DNA of 64,000 nucleotides, taken from Citromicrobium bathyomarinum (GTDB lineage: Bacteria > Pseudomonadota > Alphaproteobacteria > Sphingomonadales > Sphingomonadaceae). The position numbers and the translations under genes were made by a program. Under the pieces are notes generated by a model, which searched no databases, was not told the DNA's origin, and saw only the letters and a list, made by a program, of their open reading frames with translations. Position 1 is the first letter of the stretch, and each line of letters begins with the position of its first letter. This document shows positions 54,936-64,000 of the stretch, piece after piece. The stretch is from contig NZ_JAINWL010000001.1 of the NCBI RefSeq assembly GCF_021021475.1, positions 186,001 through 250,000 on the forward strand, given 5' to 3'.

Positions 54936-57176
54936 CTAGAACGTGATGGACACCGAACCTCCGAAGGTTCGGGGGTCCGAACGGAAGGTGTTGTAACCGA
55001 TGAAGCCATAGCCCGAGACTGCGTAGTCGCGGTTGGTGAGGTTGCGGCCCCAGATGCTTATCTCGATCCCGGACCTCTCGAAGGCGAGGCTTGCACGGCT
55101 TGCCAGCGTGAGCACATCGTCCTGGCTGCGCTCGGGCAAGCCCGACGGATCGAGATAGAAGCGACTGCGGAAATTGGCGCTTCCACTGAGCCCAAGCCGG
55201 ACGTCACGGCTCACCTGGGTCTGGTAAGCGACCCGGGCGTTGGCGGAGAATTCCGGTGCGAATGGAAGCGGCTGGCCATCATACAGGTCGGCATTCCCGC
55301 CCACCGCGCTATCCTGCCGGATACGCGCGCGGTTCCAGACCCCTCCCAGCTCAAGCTCGAGGCCAGACAGGGGCGCCCACCCCAGCTGCGCTTCGACACC
55401 ATAGGACCGCGCCGCATCGAGGTTGGAGAGCGAGTTCGAAACGATGCTCGATCCGTCGGGCAATGCGAATTCGACGAAGATCCTCGCCTGAGGGTCCTGA
55501 TAATCGCTGTAGAAACCCGCGAGGGAATAACGCAGCGTGGCCGCCTTGCCCTTCACTCCCGCCTCGATCGTCGTGACGGTCTCGGCAGCGAACAGCCCTT
55601 CGTCGGCGTAATGCAGTGCGTTGTTCGCGATCTCGCCGTTGAAGCCGCCCGATTTGTAACCATTGGCGATGGAGACATAGGCGTTTGCGTCTCCGAAAGC
55701 GTAGCTCAGCGCGGCGTTACCGCTAAGCCGGGTCTTCTCGATCACATTGCCGCCAATTGCTGGCCCCAAGCCATCGCGGTTGTTGAGCGCGCGCACCCCG
55801 TCGCGGAAGACATGCACACCCTCGCCCTGCCCGCGAATATCCTCGTAGGTCAGGCGAAGCCCCGCGGTGAGCGTCAGCCGCTCGGTCAGTTCGAGCGTGT
55901 TGTAGGTGAACGCGGCGAGCGACACGCGCTCCTGTGCAATATCGGTCACCAACGTCGAAGCGGGCGAAGTGCTGGCCGGTGTCGGCCTCACACGACCTGG
56001 TGCACCGACATAGTCGCACGAGCCGACCAGCGTCTGCGGATCGAGCTCGCCGCACCAGATGGTGTAGCGCTGGCTGAAGTCCTCCAGAGAGGCCGAGATG
56101 CCCAGCAGCACTGACCCGCCGGTAAACTGCCGGCTCAGCCGCGCTTCCTCGGAAAACTGCGCAAAGTCGCGCGCGTAGGAGAGGTTGGCGTTCAGCGAAG
56201 GGTCGCCGAAAGGCGCAGCCGTTCCGTCGAAGTCGAACCCGTAGTTCTGGCGATAGCCCTCGAACGCGGTGAGCGAGAATAGCTCCCAATCGCCCAGAGG
56301 CGCCGTGTACTCCGCCGACACGCCATAGAAGGCGTTGTCGCTGTCCTGCACACCATCGCCTGCGGATTCGATCTGATGCTTCCCGAGCTCGAGCGAGGAG
56401 TTGCGAGGCATCGTGTTGATGCCCCTGTCTTGCTCGTAGTGCCCGCGCAGCAGCAGGCTCAGCCCGCCGCGGTCGAGCAATGCCGAAAGGCGAATGCCGA
56501 ACTCGTCGGTTTCTCCGCCAGCCTCGGCCGGACCGGCGACATTCTCCAGCACCGGGGCGCGACGCACATAAGTGGTCGCTAGACGCGCATAGGCCCCTTC
56601 GCCGATGCGTCCGCCGAACGCGGCATCGAGATCGACGCGATCGAAATTCCCGTATCCCAGACGCGCGTAATTCGCGCCCTCGGCATCGGGCCGACGACTG
56701 ATGAGATTGACCGCCCCGGCAGACGCATTGCGCCCGTAAAGCGCGCCCTGCGGCCCCTTCAGCACCTCGACCCGTTCGAGGTCGTAAAGCAGCGCGCTGG
56801 TCTGGACATTCGTCGCCTGAAAGACGCCATCGGCATAAACGGCTGCCGCGGTCGGGGTCAGCGCCTGATGGTCGACCGCCCCGATGCCGCGAATCTGGAA
56901 GGCAACCTGCGTACCGTTCGCCACCGCAGCTTCGACCCCGGGGAGCAGTTCGGCGAGGTCTTCGGCACCTGTGGCCCCCTCCGCCTGCTCAAGCGCGGTT
57001 TCATCGAGCAGCAGGACCGAGCCGGGGACACGCTCGATCAACAGGGGCCGCCGCGTGGCAGTGACCACGATCGCCTCGTTGTCGGCGCGGAGCTCCTCGT
57101 TTGCCCCCTGCGCCATGGCACCAGCGGGGATGCCGCAGGCAACCAGCGAGAAGACGGCGTAACCGGAGGATTTCAT
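54936..57176 (-). CDS. TonB-dependent receptor (second)
   Basis: The 746-residue receptor has a signal peptide (GIPAGAMAQ), TonB box AIVVTATRRP, a plug with VEVLKGPQGALYGRNASAGAVNLISR, and a barrel that ends GGSVSITF. It lies in the class whose ligands include polyphenols, vitamins or siderophores; none can be assigned. It converges with the helicase gene and is followed on the far side by tRNA-Met. The ATG before KSSGYAVF gives the correct signal peptide. Confidence 0.92.
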   Translation of the reverse strand: MKSSGYAVFSLVACGIPAGAMAQGANEELRADNEAIVVTATRRPLLIERVPGSVLLLDETALEQAEGATGAEDLAELLPGVEAAVANGTQVAFQIRGIGAVDHQALTPTAAAVYADGVFQATNVQTSALLYDLERVEVLKGPQGALYGRNASAGAVNLISRRPDAEGANYARLGYGNFDRVDLDAAFGGRIGEGAYARLATTYVRRAPVLENVAGPAEAGGETDEFGIRLSALLDRGGLSLLLRGHYEQDRGINTMPRNSSLELGKHQIESAGDGVQDSDNAFYGVSAEYTAPLGDWELFSLTAFEGYRQNYGFDFDGTAAPFGDPSLNANLSYARDFAQFSEEARLSRQFTGGSVLLGISASLEDFSQRYTIWCGELDPQTLVGSCDYVGAPGRVRPTPASTSPASTLVTDIAQERVSLAAFTYNTLELTERLTLTAGLRLTYEDIRGQGEGVHVFRDGVRALNNRDGLGPAIGGNVIEKTRLSGNAALSYAFGDANAYVSIANGYKSGGFNGEIANNALHYADEGLFAAETVTTIEAGVKGKAATLRYSLAGFYSDYQDPQARIFVEFALPDGSSIVSNSLSNLDAARSYGVEAQLGWAPLSGLELELGGVWNRARIRQDSAVGGNADLYDGQPLPFAPEFSANARVAYQTQVSRDVRLGLSGSANFRSRFYLDPSGLPERSQDDVLTLASRASLAFERSGIEISIWGRNLTNRDYAVSGYGFIGYNTFRSDPRTFGGSVSITF

Positions 57177-57351
57177 AAGAAACTCGTCGATGAGGACACG
57201 CCGCGATCTGGCGCGCGAGCGCCCTAGTCCCTCATCACGAAAGGCGGAACACGGTTGTTTCAGTTCTGCACACCCGCTCGCCCGCAGCGTCGGAATACTG
57301 GCAACGGCGGACACTTCAACGCCATTGGGAGGGAAAATCAATCCGATCCAA

Positions 57352-57428
57352 TGGTAGCGGAGGAGGGACTCGAACCCCCGACACGCGGATTATGATTCCG
57401 CTGCTCTAACCACCTGAGCTACTCCGCC
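57352..57428 (-). tRNA. tRNA-Met (CAU), elongator type
   Basis: A 77-base cloverleaf on the minus strand has D-arm AGCTCAGGTGGTTAGAGC, anticodon stem GCGGA/TCCGC with loop ATCATAA (anticodon CAU), T-arm with GGTTCGAGTCC, and an encoded CCA end. The acceptor stem has a G1-U72 wobble. It lacks the C1-A72 mismatch and three G-C pairs typical of the initiator. A lysidine-modified Ile tRNA also carries CAU in its gene; the sequence looks more like elongator Met. Confidence 0.85.
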
Positions 57429-57542
57429 CCAATCTTGCCATACCAAGTAAGGTATGAGGCCTGCCGGAGCGGTTAGCTCGACGGCAGGCGGCGCTCTTAG
57501 GGCGCGGTTGCGCGGCGGTCAAGGCGCTGTGTTGATGCGCGA

Positions 57543-58064
57543 TCAGGCGCGTGCCCTTCCCCGGAAATTGACGTCCTCCACCAACTCCCACGGACCACCC
57601 AGATAGCGGTGCAGGCCAAGGCCGCGAAAGGCGAAGTCGCGCGGTTCGACCTGCGGGGCAAGCTCGGCCTGCAGCGCCTTCGCCTGTCTGCTGGAGACCT
57701 TGTTCTGCACAGTCACATGGAGACGCTTGCCGCCCTGGTCCTGCTCGGTCAGCAGACCGTGGAAATGCTCTGCCAGCATCGTACGAAGGCGCAGCATGCC
57801 CTCGCTTTCGAGCCGGATGGCAGTGCCCCCGCCGAGCGACATCACCCCGGCGATTCGGCCCTCCACCGGCGCAAATTCACCCGCAAGCTGACGCATGTGC
57901 TGGATCGCTTCGCCCTCGCAGAAGCCCGGCAGAGCGTGAAACAGCGTTACGTGCGCGGCGAGATAACTGCGCTCGGGCGGAAAATGCGCTGTCCGCAGCG
58001 CGGTCGCCCAACTTTGCAGGTCTGCGGGCAATTGCGCGGTCAGGATCAGCGGGGAATCGCCCAT
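57543..58064 (-). CDS. 2H-type phosphoesterase (RNA ligase/cyclic phosphodiesterase family)
   Basis: The 173-residue protein has the two HxTx motifs of the 2H superfamily: HVTLF (about residue 39) and HVTVQ (about residue 117). The family includes the 2'-5' RNA ligase ThpR and cyclic nucleotide phosphodiesterases. Exact substrate unknown. The gene is nine bases downstream of mltG and likely translated from the same message. Confidence 0.85.
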   Translation of the reverse strand: MGDSPLILTAQLPADLQSWATALRTAHFPPERSYLAAHVTLFHALPGFCEGEAIQHMRQLAGEFAPVEGRIAGVMSLGGGTAIRLESEGMLRLRTMLAEHFHGLLTEQDQGGKRLHVTVQNKVSSRQAKALQAELAPQVEPRDFAFRGLGLHRYLGGPWELVEDVNFRGRARA

Positions 58065-58073
58065 CGAGCGCGG

Positions 58074-59036
58074 CTACATTTCGCCTCGTTCGCGGCGGAG
58101 CCTGTACCACTTGGCGACATTGGCGTTGTGCTCCTCCAGCGTAGAGGAGAACACGTGCCCGCCAGTACCATCGGCGACCATGAACAGCGCGTCCGTCTCC
58201 GCCGGATTGAGTACCGCCGCGATCGCCTCGCGTCCCGGATTGGTGATCGGCCCCGTCGGCAGGCCAACCCTGGTATAGGTGTTGTAGCCGTTCACCGCCG
58301 CGATTTCCGACTGGCGGATACGGCGGCCAAGCGGCTTGCCCTTGGTGATCGGGTAAATGATCGTCGGATCGGCCTGCAGCAGCATCCCGTCCTTCACCCG
58401 GTTGGAATAGAGCCCGGCGACCATCCGCCGTTCTTCGGGGACGCCGGTTTCCTTCTCGACGATAGAGGCGAGCGTCACCGCATCTTCGATATTGTCGACC
58501 GCGATGTCCTTCGCGCGCCGCGGCCATGCTTCGGCGAGGTAATTGCGCATTGCCGCCTGCATGCGGGCGAGCACCGCTGCGCGATCTTCGCCACGCTCGA
58601 AATCATAGGTGTCGGGCAGCACGCTGCCTTCCTTGGGCACCGGGATTTCCCCGGTCAGCAGATCCTCCGCCATCAGCGTTTCGTAGACCAGGATCGAAGG
58701 CGTGCCTTCCGGAATGGTCACGAACCGGCGGATAACCTCGCCATGCTGTAGCGTGTCGAGGATCGTTGCAGGGCTGGCGGCGCCCGGCATCAGGAACTCG
58801 CCCGCCTTGATCGGATCGTCGCCGCCCATGATCTTCGCCCGCAGCAGGAAGGCTTCATGGCTGCGAATCAGCCCCTCGTCTTCCAGCTGCTGCGCGACGC
58901 CCGTCAGGGTAGAGCCCGAGCGGACGATGAACGACGTATCCTGCTGCGTGGGGCCGGCACCATACCAGCCCCACGCGAACCAGCCTGCGCCGAGCGCGAG
59001 CGCAATCAGCACCAGCGCTGCGAGCGCGCGAAACAT
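58074..59036 (-). CDS. mltG: Endolytic murein transglycosylase
   Basis: The 320-residue membrane-anchored enzyme ends growing glycan strands. One N-terminal helix (ALVLIALALGAGWFAWGW) is followed by a LysM-like region (TLTGVAQQLEDEGLI) and the YceG catalytic domain with LASIVEKETGVPEERRMVAGLYSNRV (catalytic Glu) and LLQADPTIIY. The ATG overlaps the fabF stop (TGATG). acpP-fabF-mltG order is the common alphaproteobacterial one, where pabC or mltG follow fabF. Confidence 0.93.
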   Translation of the reverse strand: MFRALAALVLIALALGAGWFAWGWYGAGPTQQDTSFIVRSGSTLTGVAQQLEDEGLIRSHEAFLLRAKIMGGDDPIKAGEFLMPGAASPATILDTLQHGEVIRRFVTIPEGTPSILVYETLMAEDLLTGEIPVPKEGSVLPDTYDFERGEDRAAVLARMQAAMRNYLAEAWPRRAKDIAVDNIEDAVTLASIVEKETGVPEERRMVAGLYSNRVKDGMLLQADPTIIYPITKGKPLGRRIRQSEIAAVNGYNTYTRVGLPTGPITNPGREAIAAVLNPAETDALFMVADGTGGHVFSSTLEEHNANVAKWYRLRRERGEM

Positions 59037-60295
59037 CAGTCGATCTTCCGCATCACGAGGCTGGCATTGGTGCCGCCGAAGCCGAAGCTGTTGTTGAGCA
59101 CGGCGTTCACTTCGCGCTTCTTCGCGGTGTGCGGCACCAGATCGACGCCCTCGGTGCCCTCGTCGGGATCGTCGAGGTTGAGCGTGGGCGGAACGATTTG
59201 GTCGCGCATGGCGAGGATGCAGAAGATGCTCTCGACCGCGCCTGCGCCGCCGAGCAGGTGCCCGATGGCGGACTTGGTGCTGCTCATCGAAGCGCCGCCC
59301 AGATCGTCGCCGAAAACGCGCTTGGCCGCGGCGAGTTCGATCGTGTCAGCCATGGTCGAGGTGCCGTGCGCGTTGATGTAGTCGATATCGGTGGGTTCGA
59401 GCCCTGCCTTGCGCAGCGCCATCCGCATCGAAAGTTCGGCACCCTTGCCTTCGGGGTGCGGCGCGGTGACGTGGTAGGCATCGCCCGACAGGCCGTAGCC
59501 GACCACTTCGGCGTAGATCTTCGCACCGCGCGCCTTGGCGTGCTCGTATTCTTCCAGCACAACCACCCCCGCACCTTCGCCCAGCACGAAGCCTTCGCGG
59601 TTGCGGTCATAGGGGCGGCTCGCCTGCTCGGGTCGGTCGTTGAAACCGGTGTTGAGCGCTCGTGCCTGCGCGAAGCCGGCAATGCCCAGCGGGTTGATGG
59701 TCGATTCCGAACCACCCGCGAGCATGATGTCGGCATCGTCATCGCGAATCATGCGGGCCGCGTCGCCGATCGAGTGCGCGCCGGTCGAGCACGCGGTGAC
59801 CACCGCGTGGTTGGGGCCCATCAGGCCGTAACGGATCGAAACCTGGCCGCTGATGAGGTTGATGATACGCCCGTGGACGAAGTGCGGGCTGACCCGGCCC
59901 GGCCCACGCTCGTGCAGGTTGACCGATTCATATTCGATGCCCGGAAGGCCGCCGATACCCGCACCGATGGAGACGCCGGCGCGTTCCTTGGTGGCCTGGT
60001 CCATTTCGGTAAGGCCCGCATCCTCGATCGCCTGGCCTGCCGCATCGAGGCCGTAGATGATGAAGGGATCCACCTGGCGCTGGATCTTGGTGTCGACCCG
60101 CTTGTCGGGATCGAAACCCCATTCGTGATCCTTGCCCTTCACCTCGCAGGCGATGGTCGCCTTCTGGTTGGAAGCGTCGAAGCGGGTGATCGGCCCCGCC
60201 CCGCTCTTGCCGGCAATAAGGTTCTTCCACGAGGTTTCGACATCGCCGCCCAGCGGGGTGACAAGGCCAAGACCGGTTACAACGACGCGGCGCAT
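59036..60295 (-). CDS. fabF: Beta-ketoacyl-ACP synthase II
   Basis: The 419-residue thiolase-fold enzyme elongates acyl-ACP with malonyl-ACP. Catalytic residues are the Cys in TACSTGAHS, His in NAHGTST and His in [15 protein letters not shown]. It starts [18 protein letters not shown], the family N-terminus. acpP is upstream with a strong hairpin in between, so fabF is expressed by read-through or its own promoter. Translation of mltG is coupled to it. Confidence 0.96.
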   Translation of the reverse strand: MRRVVVTGLGLVTPLGGDVETSWKNLIAGKSGAGPITRFDASNQKATIACEVKGKDHEWGFDPDKRVDTKIQRQVDPFIIYGLDAAGQAIEDAGLTEMDQATKERAGVSIGAGIGGLPGIEYESVNLHERGPGRVSPHFVHGRIINLISGQVSIRYGLMGPNHAVVTACSTGAHSIGDAARMIRDDDADIMLAGGSESTINPLGIAGFAQARALNTGFNDRPEQASRPYDRNREGFVLGEGAGVVVLEEYEHAKARGAKIYAEVVGYGLSGDAYHVTAPHPEGKGAELSMRMALRKAGLEPTDIDYINAHGTSTMADTIELAAAKRVFGDDLGGASMSSTKSAIGHLLGGAGAVESIFCILAMRDQIVPPTLNLDDPDEGTEGVDLVPHTAKKREVNAVLNNSFGFGGTNASLVMRKID

Positions 60296-60315
60296 ACTTA
60301 TCTCCAAAAACAGCA

Positions 60316-60346
60316 CAGGCCCGGCCCGCTAACCGGGTCGGGCCTG
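60316..60346 (-). terminator. Terminator hairpin between acpP and fabF
   Basis: On the minus strand CAGGCCCGACCCG pairs with CGGGCCGGGCCTG through a GTTA-type loop, with a single G-U pair, followed six bases later by TTTTT. It is well placed to terminate or attenuate the acpP message before fabF, explaining higher acpP output. Confidence 0.75.
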
Positions 60347-60403
60347 CAAATGGCGGCGGCAGTTAGCCGCCGCAAGAGCATCAAGGATTTAGCCCCGAAG
60401 GAT

Positions 60404-60640
60404 TTAACCCTTGTGCTCTTCGATATACTTGGTCGCATCGCCGACCGTGCTGATCTTCTCAGCCGCATCGTCGGGGATTTCGACACCGAATTCTTCTTCG
60501 AACGCCATCACCAGCTCAACGATGTCGAGGCTGTCCGCGCCCAGATCATCGATGAAGCTCGCATCCTGCGTCACCTTGTCGGCTTCCACGCCCAGATGCT
60601 CGACAACGATCTTCTGTACGCGCTCGGCGGTATCGCTCAT
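60404..60640 (-). CDS. acpP: Acyl carrier protein
   Basis: The 78-residue acidic protein carries the phosphopantetheine Ser in [21 protein letters not shown]. The sequence is the standard fatty-acid ACP with N-terminal [23 protein letters not shown] precedes the ATG. fabF follows behind a hairpin. Confidence 0.97.
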   Translation of the reverse strand: MSDTAERVQKIVVEHLGVEADKVTQDASFIDDLGADSLDIVELVMAFEEEFGVEIPDDAAEKISTVGDATKYIEEHKG

Positions 60641-60859
60641 TACCTATGTCCTCTCGACATCTTGCTGTTGCTAATCGCCAACCGCCCTATCCAAGCCCTC
60701 GACCCCGCGCAAGGGGGGCAATCCCCTCTACGCGCCCCGTCATGTGAAAAACTCTGTTAGGCCCAAATCCTTGCGTGGTGCAAAGCCCGCCGTGGTGTTA
60801 TAGGCTGTTCATCAGGGTCGCACATTGAAGAAACGGGGGGCTGCGCTGGATCGCGTAGG

Positions 60860-60889
60860 GGCTCCCGTGTGATTTTTTGGATGGGAGCC
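60860..60889 (+). promoter_or_regulatory. Hairpin in the 5' leader of the CsgG-like gene
   Basis: GGCTCCC and GGGAGCC form a perfect 7-bp stem around a loop containing six Ts, ending eight bases before the ATG at 60898, where the ribosome site would be expected. It may gate translation or be a partial terminator. Confidence 0.45.
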
Positions 60890-60897
60890 TTAGAATT

Positions 60898-61704
60898 ATG
60901 CGAAAGATTGTCATGGCCCTTGCGGCGGCCGCGATGCTGAGCGCGCCGGTGGCGGAAGCAAGCGCGCAGAGCAGGTCGTCGGGAGCGCAGAACCGCGACG
61001 GCACCACGCGCGGCGCCTCTTCGGGACGCAAGGAGCAGGAGCGCGGCCAGCAGCAGATTCCGCGGTGCAGCCGCAATCTCGGCACGATCGCGATCGTCGA
61101 GCCCGACGATCAGTGGTGGCGCGAATACAACCTCGGCAGCCCCGAAGCCATTTTGCGCCTGTTCGTGCAGCGTTCGGGCTGCTTCACGATGGTCAACCGC
61201 GGCCGCTCGATGCAGAGCCGCGCAATGGAACGCGCGCTGGCGGACCAGGGCGAGCTGCAGGAAGGCTCCAACCTCGGCCGCGGCCAGGTTCAGGTGGCCG
61301 ACTATTTCCTCCAGCCGGATATCGTTTCGGGTAACTCCAACTCGGGCGGCAGCGCGGTGACCGGCATTCTGGGCGGCCTGCTGGGCGGCGCGATCGGCGG
61401 CATCGTCGGCGGGATCAATATCAAGAAGAAAGAGGCCAACGTCACGCTGGTGGTCGTCAATTCGCGCACCACGGTCGAGGAAGCGCTGGTCGAAGGTTAT
61501 GCCCGCAAGACCGACCTCGGCTGGGCTGCCGGCGGTGGCGCAGGCTGGTGGGGCGGTCTCGCCGGTGCGGGTGGCGGCAGCTACCAGAACACGCAGATCG
61601 GTCAGGTGATCGTGCTCGCCTATCTCGACGCATACACCAAGCTGGTCGATGAGATGGGCGGCCTGCCCTACGACGCGGCAGAGGACGCGCCGCTCGCGCA
61701 GTAA
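60898..61704 (+). CDS. CsgG/HfaB-like secreted protein
   Basis: The 268-residue product has a signal peptide (cleavage near EASAQS) and no lipobox. The core resembles CsgG or holdfast-anchor HfaB proteins: LGTIAIVEPDDQWW, FVQRSGCFTMVNRG, ADYFLQPDIV, then a Gly-rich ILGGLLGGAIGGIVGGI and a second strand set ending with VLAYLDAYTKLVDEM. True CsgG is a lipoprotein forming an outer-membrane pore, so its absence of lipidation is a difference. Function unknown. It converges with a secreted TPR gene across a strong terminator. Confidence 0.8.
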   Translation: MRKIVMALAAAAMLSAPVAEASAQSRSSGAQNRDGTTRGASSGRKEQERGQQQIPRCSRNLGTIAIVEPDDQWWREYNLGSPEAILRLFVQRSGCFTMVNRGRSMQSRAMERALADQGELQEGSNLGRGQVQVADYFLQPDIVSGNSNSGGSAVTGILGGLLGGAIGGIVGGINIKKKEANVTLVVVNSRTTVEEALVEGYARKTDLGWAAGGGAGWWGGLAGAGGGSYQNTQIGQVIVLAYLDAYTKLVDEMGGLPYDAAEDAPLAQ

Positions 61705-61726
61705 GCCGGGTCCAAGATGACGAAAG

Positions 61727-61760
61727 AAGAGGCGGCTCGCACCGATGCGGGCCGCCTCTT
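61727..61760. terminator. Bidirectional terminator between convergent genes
   Basis: AAGAGGCGGC and GCCGCCTCTT form a perfect 10-bp stem that is extended by CGCA/TGCG inside the loop, and TTTCTGTTTGT follows on the plus strand, with an A-rich tract on the other side, so it can serve both genes. Confidence 0.85.
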
Positions 61761-61799
61761 TCTGTTTGTAGCTGCGGCAGGCCAGCCGGCTCTCGCCAA

Positions 61800-62723
61800 T
61801 CAGTCGCCGTAGTGGATCGCCAGTTGCCGCTCGGCCTCCTGCCGTGCCCGAATCCGGTCGAGCCCCTCACCGGCATTCGACTTGGAGGGGTCCGCCTTGA
61901 TTGCGCGGCGATAATATTCCTGCGCGCGCTCGAAATCGCCGCCGGCTTCCGCGCATAGTCCGATATTGAACAGCAGCGAGACATGCTCGCCGATGGTCGG
62001 CTCCAGCGCGGCGAAGGCATCGCATGCCATTTCCTCGTCGCGCTTGGTCATCGCGATCGCGTCACGGAACGCACGGCCGGGCTCCTTTTCCATGCCCTTG
62101 CGCGTTTCGAGCACGCGGATATCCTCCGCACGCTGCTGGGGTGCGAGCGCGTACCGCAGCCTTGCGGCAATCTCGTCCAGCACCTCGTCGACCATCGGGT
62201 CGATCGCCGGCTCGCTCTCGTCGGCGCAATAGCGCACCTGACGCTGGGACTCCGCATCATCGTCGTGGATCAGCGCGCCGTCATATGAGTACAGACGGAT
62301 CGTCGGCCTGACCGACAGCGTCAGCTGCTCGCAGGGAACCTTCTCCTTGCGCTTTTCGAGGCACTTGTTCTTGTCGTCGCGCTTGACGCAGGTCTCCACC
62401 TCTTTGGGCGAGGCGCGGTAGACATCGACGTCGGTTGCCACGCTGCCACTCAGCACCGCGTCGCCATCGCGCATCACGCTTGCCGGGGCGATGCGAAAAT
62501 AGGGTTCGCCATCGATCGACGCGCTGCGCAGTGCGTCGGCGGCCTTGATGGAAAGCGTGGGACCGTCGATCCCGCCGAACTGCTCGATCCCGATCGACTG
62601 CACTTCGGCAGCATCGCCATTATGCGCCGGGTACACCCCGACGACCCGCAATGTCTCCGCCGAAACCGGCATGGCAAGCGCGCCCAGGCCAAGCCCGAAC
62701 ACGACCATCTTCAAAGTCCGCAT
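61800..62723 (-). CDS. Secreted protein with C-terminal TPR-like repeats
   Basis: The 307-residue product begins with a signal peptide (cleavage near VSAET). A beta-rich middle holds a cysteine-rich segment (ETCVKRDDKNKCLEKRKEKVPC) and a later RYCADE; the C-terminal half (from about residue 200) is helical with a TPR-like pattern (SLLFNIGLCAEAGGDFERAQEYYRRAIKADPS). The family is unrecognised. It converges with the CsgG-like gene and is possibly functionally linked to it as both are exported envelope proteins. Confidence 0.78.
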   Translation of the reverse strand: MRTLKMVVFGLGLGALAMPVSAETLRVVGVYPAHNGDAAEVQSIGIEQFGGIDGPTLSIKAADALRSASIDGEPYFRIAPASVMRDGDAVLSGSVATDVDVYRASPKEVETCVKRDDKNKCLEKRKEKVPCEQLTLSVRPTIRLYSYDGALIHDDDAESQRQVRYCADESEPAIDPMVDEVLDEIAARLRYALAPQQRAEDIRVLETRKGMEKEPGRAFRDAIAMTKRDEEMACDAFAALEPTIGEHVSLLFNIGLCAEAGGDFERAQEYYRRAIKADPSKSNAGEGLDRIRARQEAERQLAIHYGD

Positions 62724-62801
62724 GAGTTCCCCTCCTCACCAGCTTCGCCCAACCTTACAGGCATCGGGCGAAGCGGCAAGATGGGGAGTAACCCGGCCCC
62801 G

Positions 62802-64000
62802 TCAGGCGTCGCCGGCGCGATCGACCCGGGTTGCTTCGGGCGCGTCCGGTTTCGGCTGCTCGACCGTGCGGATCGAAAGCTCACGCAGCTGCTTCGGGCT
62901 GACGATCGACGGCGCGCCCATCATCAGGTCCTGCGCGCGCTGGTTCATCGGGAAGGCGATGACTTCGCGGATGTTGGGCTCGTCCGCCAGCAGCATCACG
63001 ATCCGGTCGATCCCCGGGGCCGAGCCACCGTGCGGCGGTGCGCCCAGCTTGAACGCCTCGATCATGCCGCTGAAGTTCGCGTCGACGTCTTCCTTGGAAT
63101 AGCCTGCAAGCTCGAACGCCTTGTACATGATGTCCGGACGGTGGTTCCGGATCGCGCCCGAGCTCAGCTCGTAGCCGTTGCAAACGATATCGTATTGCCA
63201 CGCCTTGATCTCGAGCGGGTCCTGGTTCTCCAGCGCGTCCATCTCGCCCTGCGGCATCGAGAACGGGTTGTGGCTGAAATCGATGCGCTTCTGATCTTCG
63301 TCGTATTCGAACATCGGGAAATCGACGATCCAGCAGAACTTGAAGCAGCCCTGTTCGATCAGTTCGAGCTGTTCGCCAACACGCGTGCGCGCGGCACCCG
63401 CCAGCTTTTCGACTTCCCTGGGCTTGCCTGCCGCGAAGAACAGGCCGTCGTTCTCGCCCAGGCCCAGCTCGTCATAAAGCTTGGCCATTTCGTCGGGCCC
63501 GTGGTTCTTGGCGATCGGTCCGCCGAACTCGCCGCCCTTGCGGGTGACGTAGCCGAGACCCGAATAGCCTTCACGCCGCGCCCAGTCGTTCATTTCGTCG
63601 AAGAACTTGCGGCTCTTCTCGTTGGTGTTCGGCGCAGGGATCGCACGCACGATGCCGCCACCGCCGACGATCTTCTCGAAGATACCGAAGCCGCTCTTCT
63701 CGAAGTGATGCGTGACGTCGGTGATGATGATCGGATTGCGCAGGTCGGGCTTGTCGCTGCCGTATTTCAGCATCGCTTCGGCATAGGGAATACGCGGGAA
63801 TTCGCCCGCGGGCGTCACGCTCTTGCCGCCCGAGAATTCCTCGAACACGCCAGCCAGCACCGGCTCGATCGCCTGGAAGACGTCTTCCTGCGTGACGAAG
63901 CTCATCTCGAAGTCGAGCTGGTAGAATTCGGGGCTGCGATCGGCGCGCAGGTCTTCGTCGCGGAAGCACGGCGCGATCTGGAAATAGCGGTCGAAGCCGG
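62802..64000 (-). CDS. aspS: Aspartyl-tRNA synthetase, N-terminal part outside window
   Basis: The C-terminal 399 residues of this class II synthetase are present, and the frame continues to the right edge (ending [22 protein letters not shown] from the window side). Motif 3 is [14 protein letters not shown] with the ATP-binding Arg, and FSHNPFSMP is a family segment. The insert domain between motifs 2 and 3 is the bacterial type. An apparent start at 63905 is an internal Met. Whether it is the discriminating or non-discriminating enzyme cannot be told. Confidence 0.96.
   Translation of the reverse strand, partial: GFDRYFQIAPCFRDEDLRADRSPEFYQLDFEMSFVTQEDVFQAIEPVLAGVFEEFSGGKSVTPAGEFPRIPYAEAMLKYGSDKPDLRNPIIITDVTHHFEKSGFGIFEKIVGGGGIVRAIPAPNTNEKSRKFFDEMNDWARREGYSGLGYVTRKGGEFGGPIAKNHGPDEMAKLYDELGLGENDGLFFAAGKPREVEKLAGAARTRVGEQLELIEQGCFKFCWIVDFPMFEYDEDQKRIDFSHNPFSMPQGEMDALENQDPLEIKAWQYDIVCNGYELSSGAIRNHRPDIMYKAFELAGYSKEDVDANFSGMIEAFKLGAPPHGGSAPGIDRIVMLLADEPNIREVIAFPMNQRAQDLMMGAPSIVSPKQLRELSIRTVEQPKPDAPEATRVDRAGDA

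Overview
The window reads as a chromosomal stretch of a GC-rich marine alphaproteobacterium, most likely a sphingomonad of the Erythrobacteraceae (Erythrobacter/Citromicrobium-like aerobic anoxygenic phototroph). The grounds are a C4-type 5-aminolevulinate synthase, purple-bacterial type-2 reaction-centre genes with PpsR-like sites, the sphingomonad-style glnK-amtB-TorF porin group, TonB receptors, and very tight gene packing with many ATGA, GTGA and TGATG stop/start overlaps. This is inference from gene content; no rRNA is present.

Layout. 1-5.7 kb: end of an EF-hand protein, murI, hemA, a metallo-beta-lactamase-like protein, a SleB-type wall hydrolase and a nitroreductase. 5.7-15.1 kb: GST and a WYL regulator, then the spermidine route through carboxyspermidine (ornithine decarboxylase with a structured leader, nspC, and the dehydrogenase 4 kb further on), interleaved with a serine hydrolase, an S41 peptidase, a DUF486 protein and a macrodomain protein. 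15.4-23.3 kb: a PLP dehydratase, the betaine-lipid genes btaA-btaB, two MAPEG proteins, trxB, a tyrosine phosphatase, an enoyl-CoA hydratase and a CitE-like lyase. 23.5-32.1 kb: a type I secretion system (TolC-like, ABC, HlyD) with an adjacent metzincin/FG-GAP substrate, a lipoprotein and a small HTH regulator. 32.2-34.8 kb: glnK-amtB-TorF porin for ammonium.

The most interesting part is 34.9-48.4 kb. mcd and mct (methylsuccinyl-CoA dehydrogenase and 2-methylfumaryl-CoA isomerase) form a coupled pair that is divergent from puhABC. puhABC converges on pufLMC, so all reaction-centre structural and assembly genes lie within about 5 kb, with no LH1 (pufBA), bacteriochlorophyll or carotenoid genes. 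Directly upstream of pufL on the same strand lies dabB-dabA (inorganic carbon uptake) with a divergent LysR regulator. A composite element containing a TGT-N12-ACA (PpsR/CrtJ-type) palindrome precedes both puhA and pufL with the same internal spacing. The arrangement suggests a compact photochemistry plus C1/C5-acyl-CoA carbon module, possibly a second or displaced photosynthesis cluster like the incomplete one I recall from Citromicrobium.

48.4-64 kb: a TonB receptor with PepSY and membrane partners behind Fur-like sites, a DbpA-type RNA helicase, a second TonB receptor, tRNA-Met, a 2H phosphoesterase, mltG-fabF-acpP, a CsgG-like lipid-anchor-free secreted protein, a secreted TPR protein, and the 3' part of aspS running off the right edge. 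No stretch over about 300 bases lacks a gene; the longer gaps (15146-15395, 52859-53124, 60641-60897) hold only the promoter or hairpin features listed.
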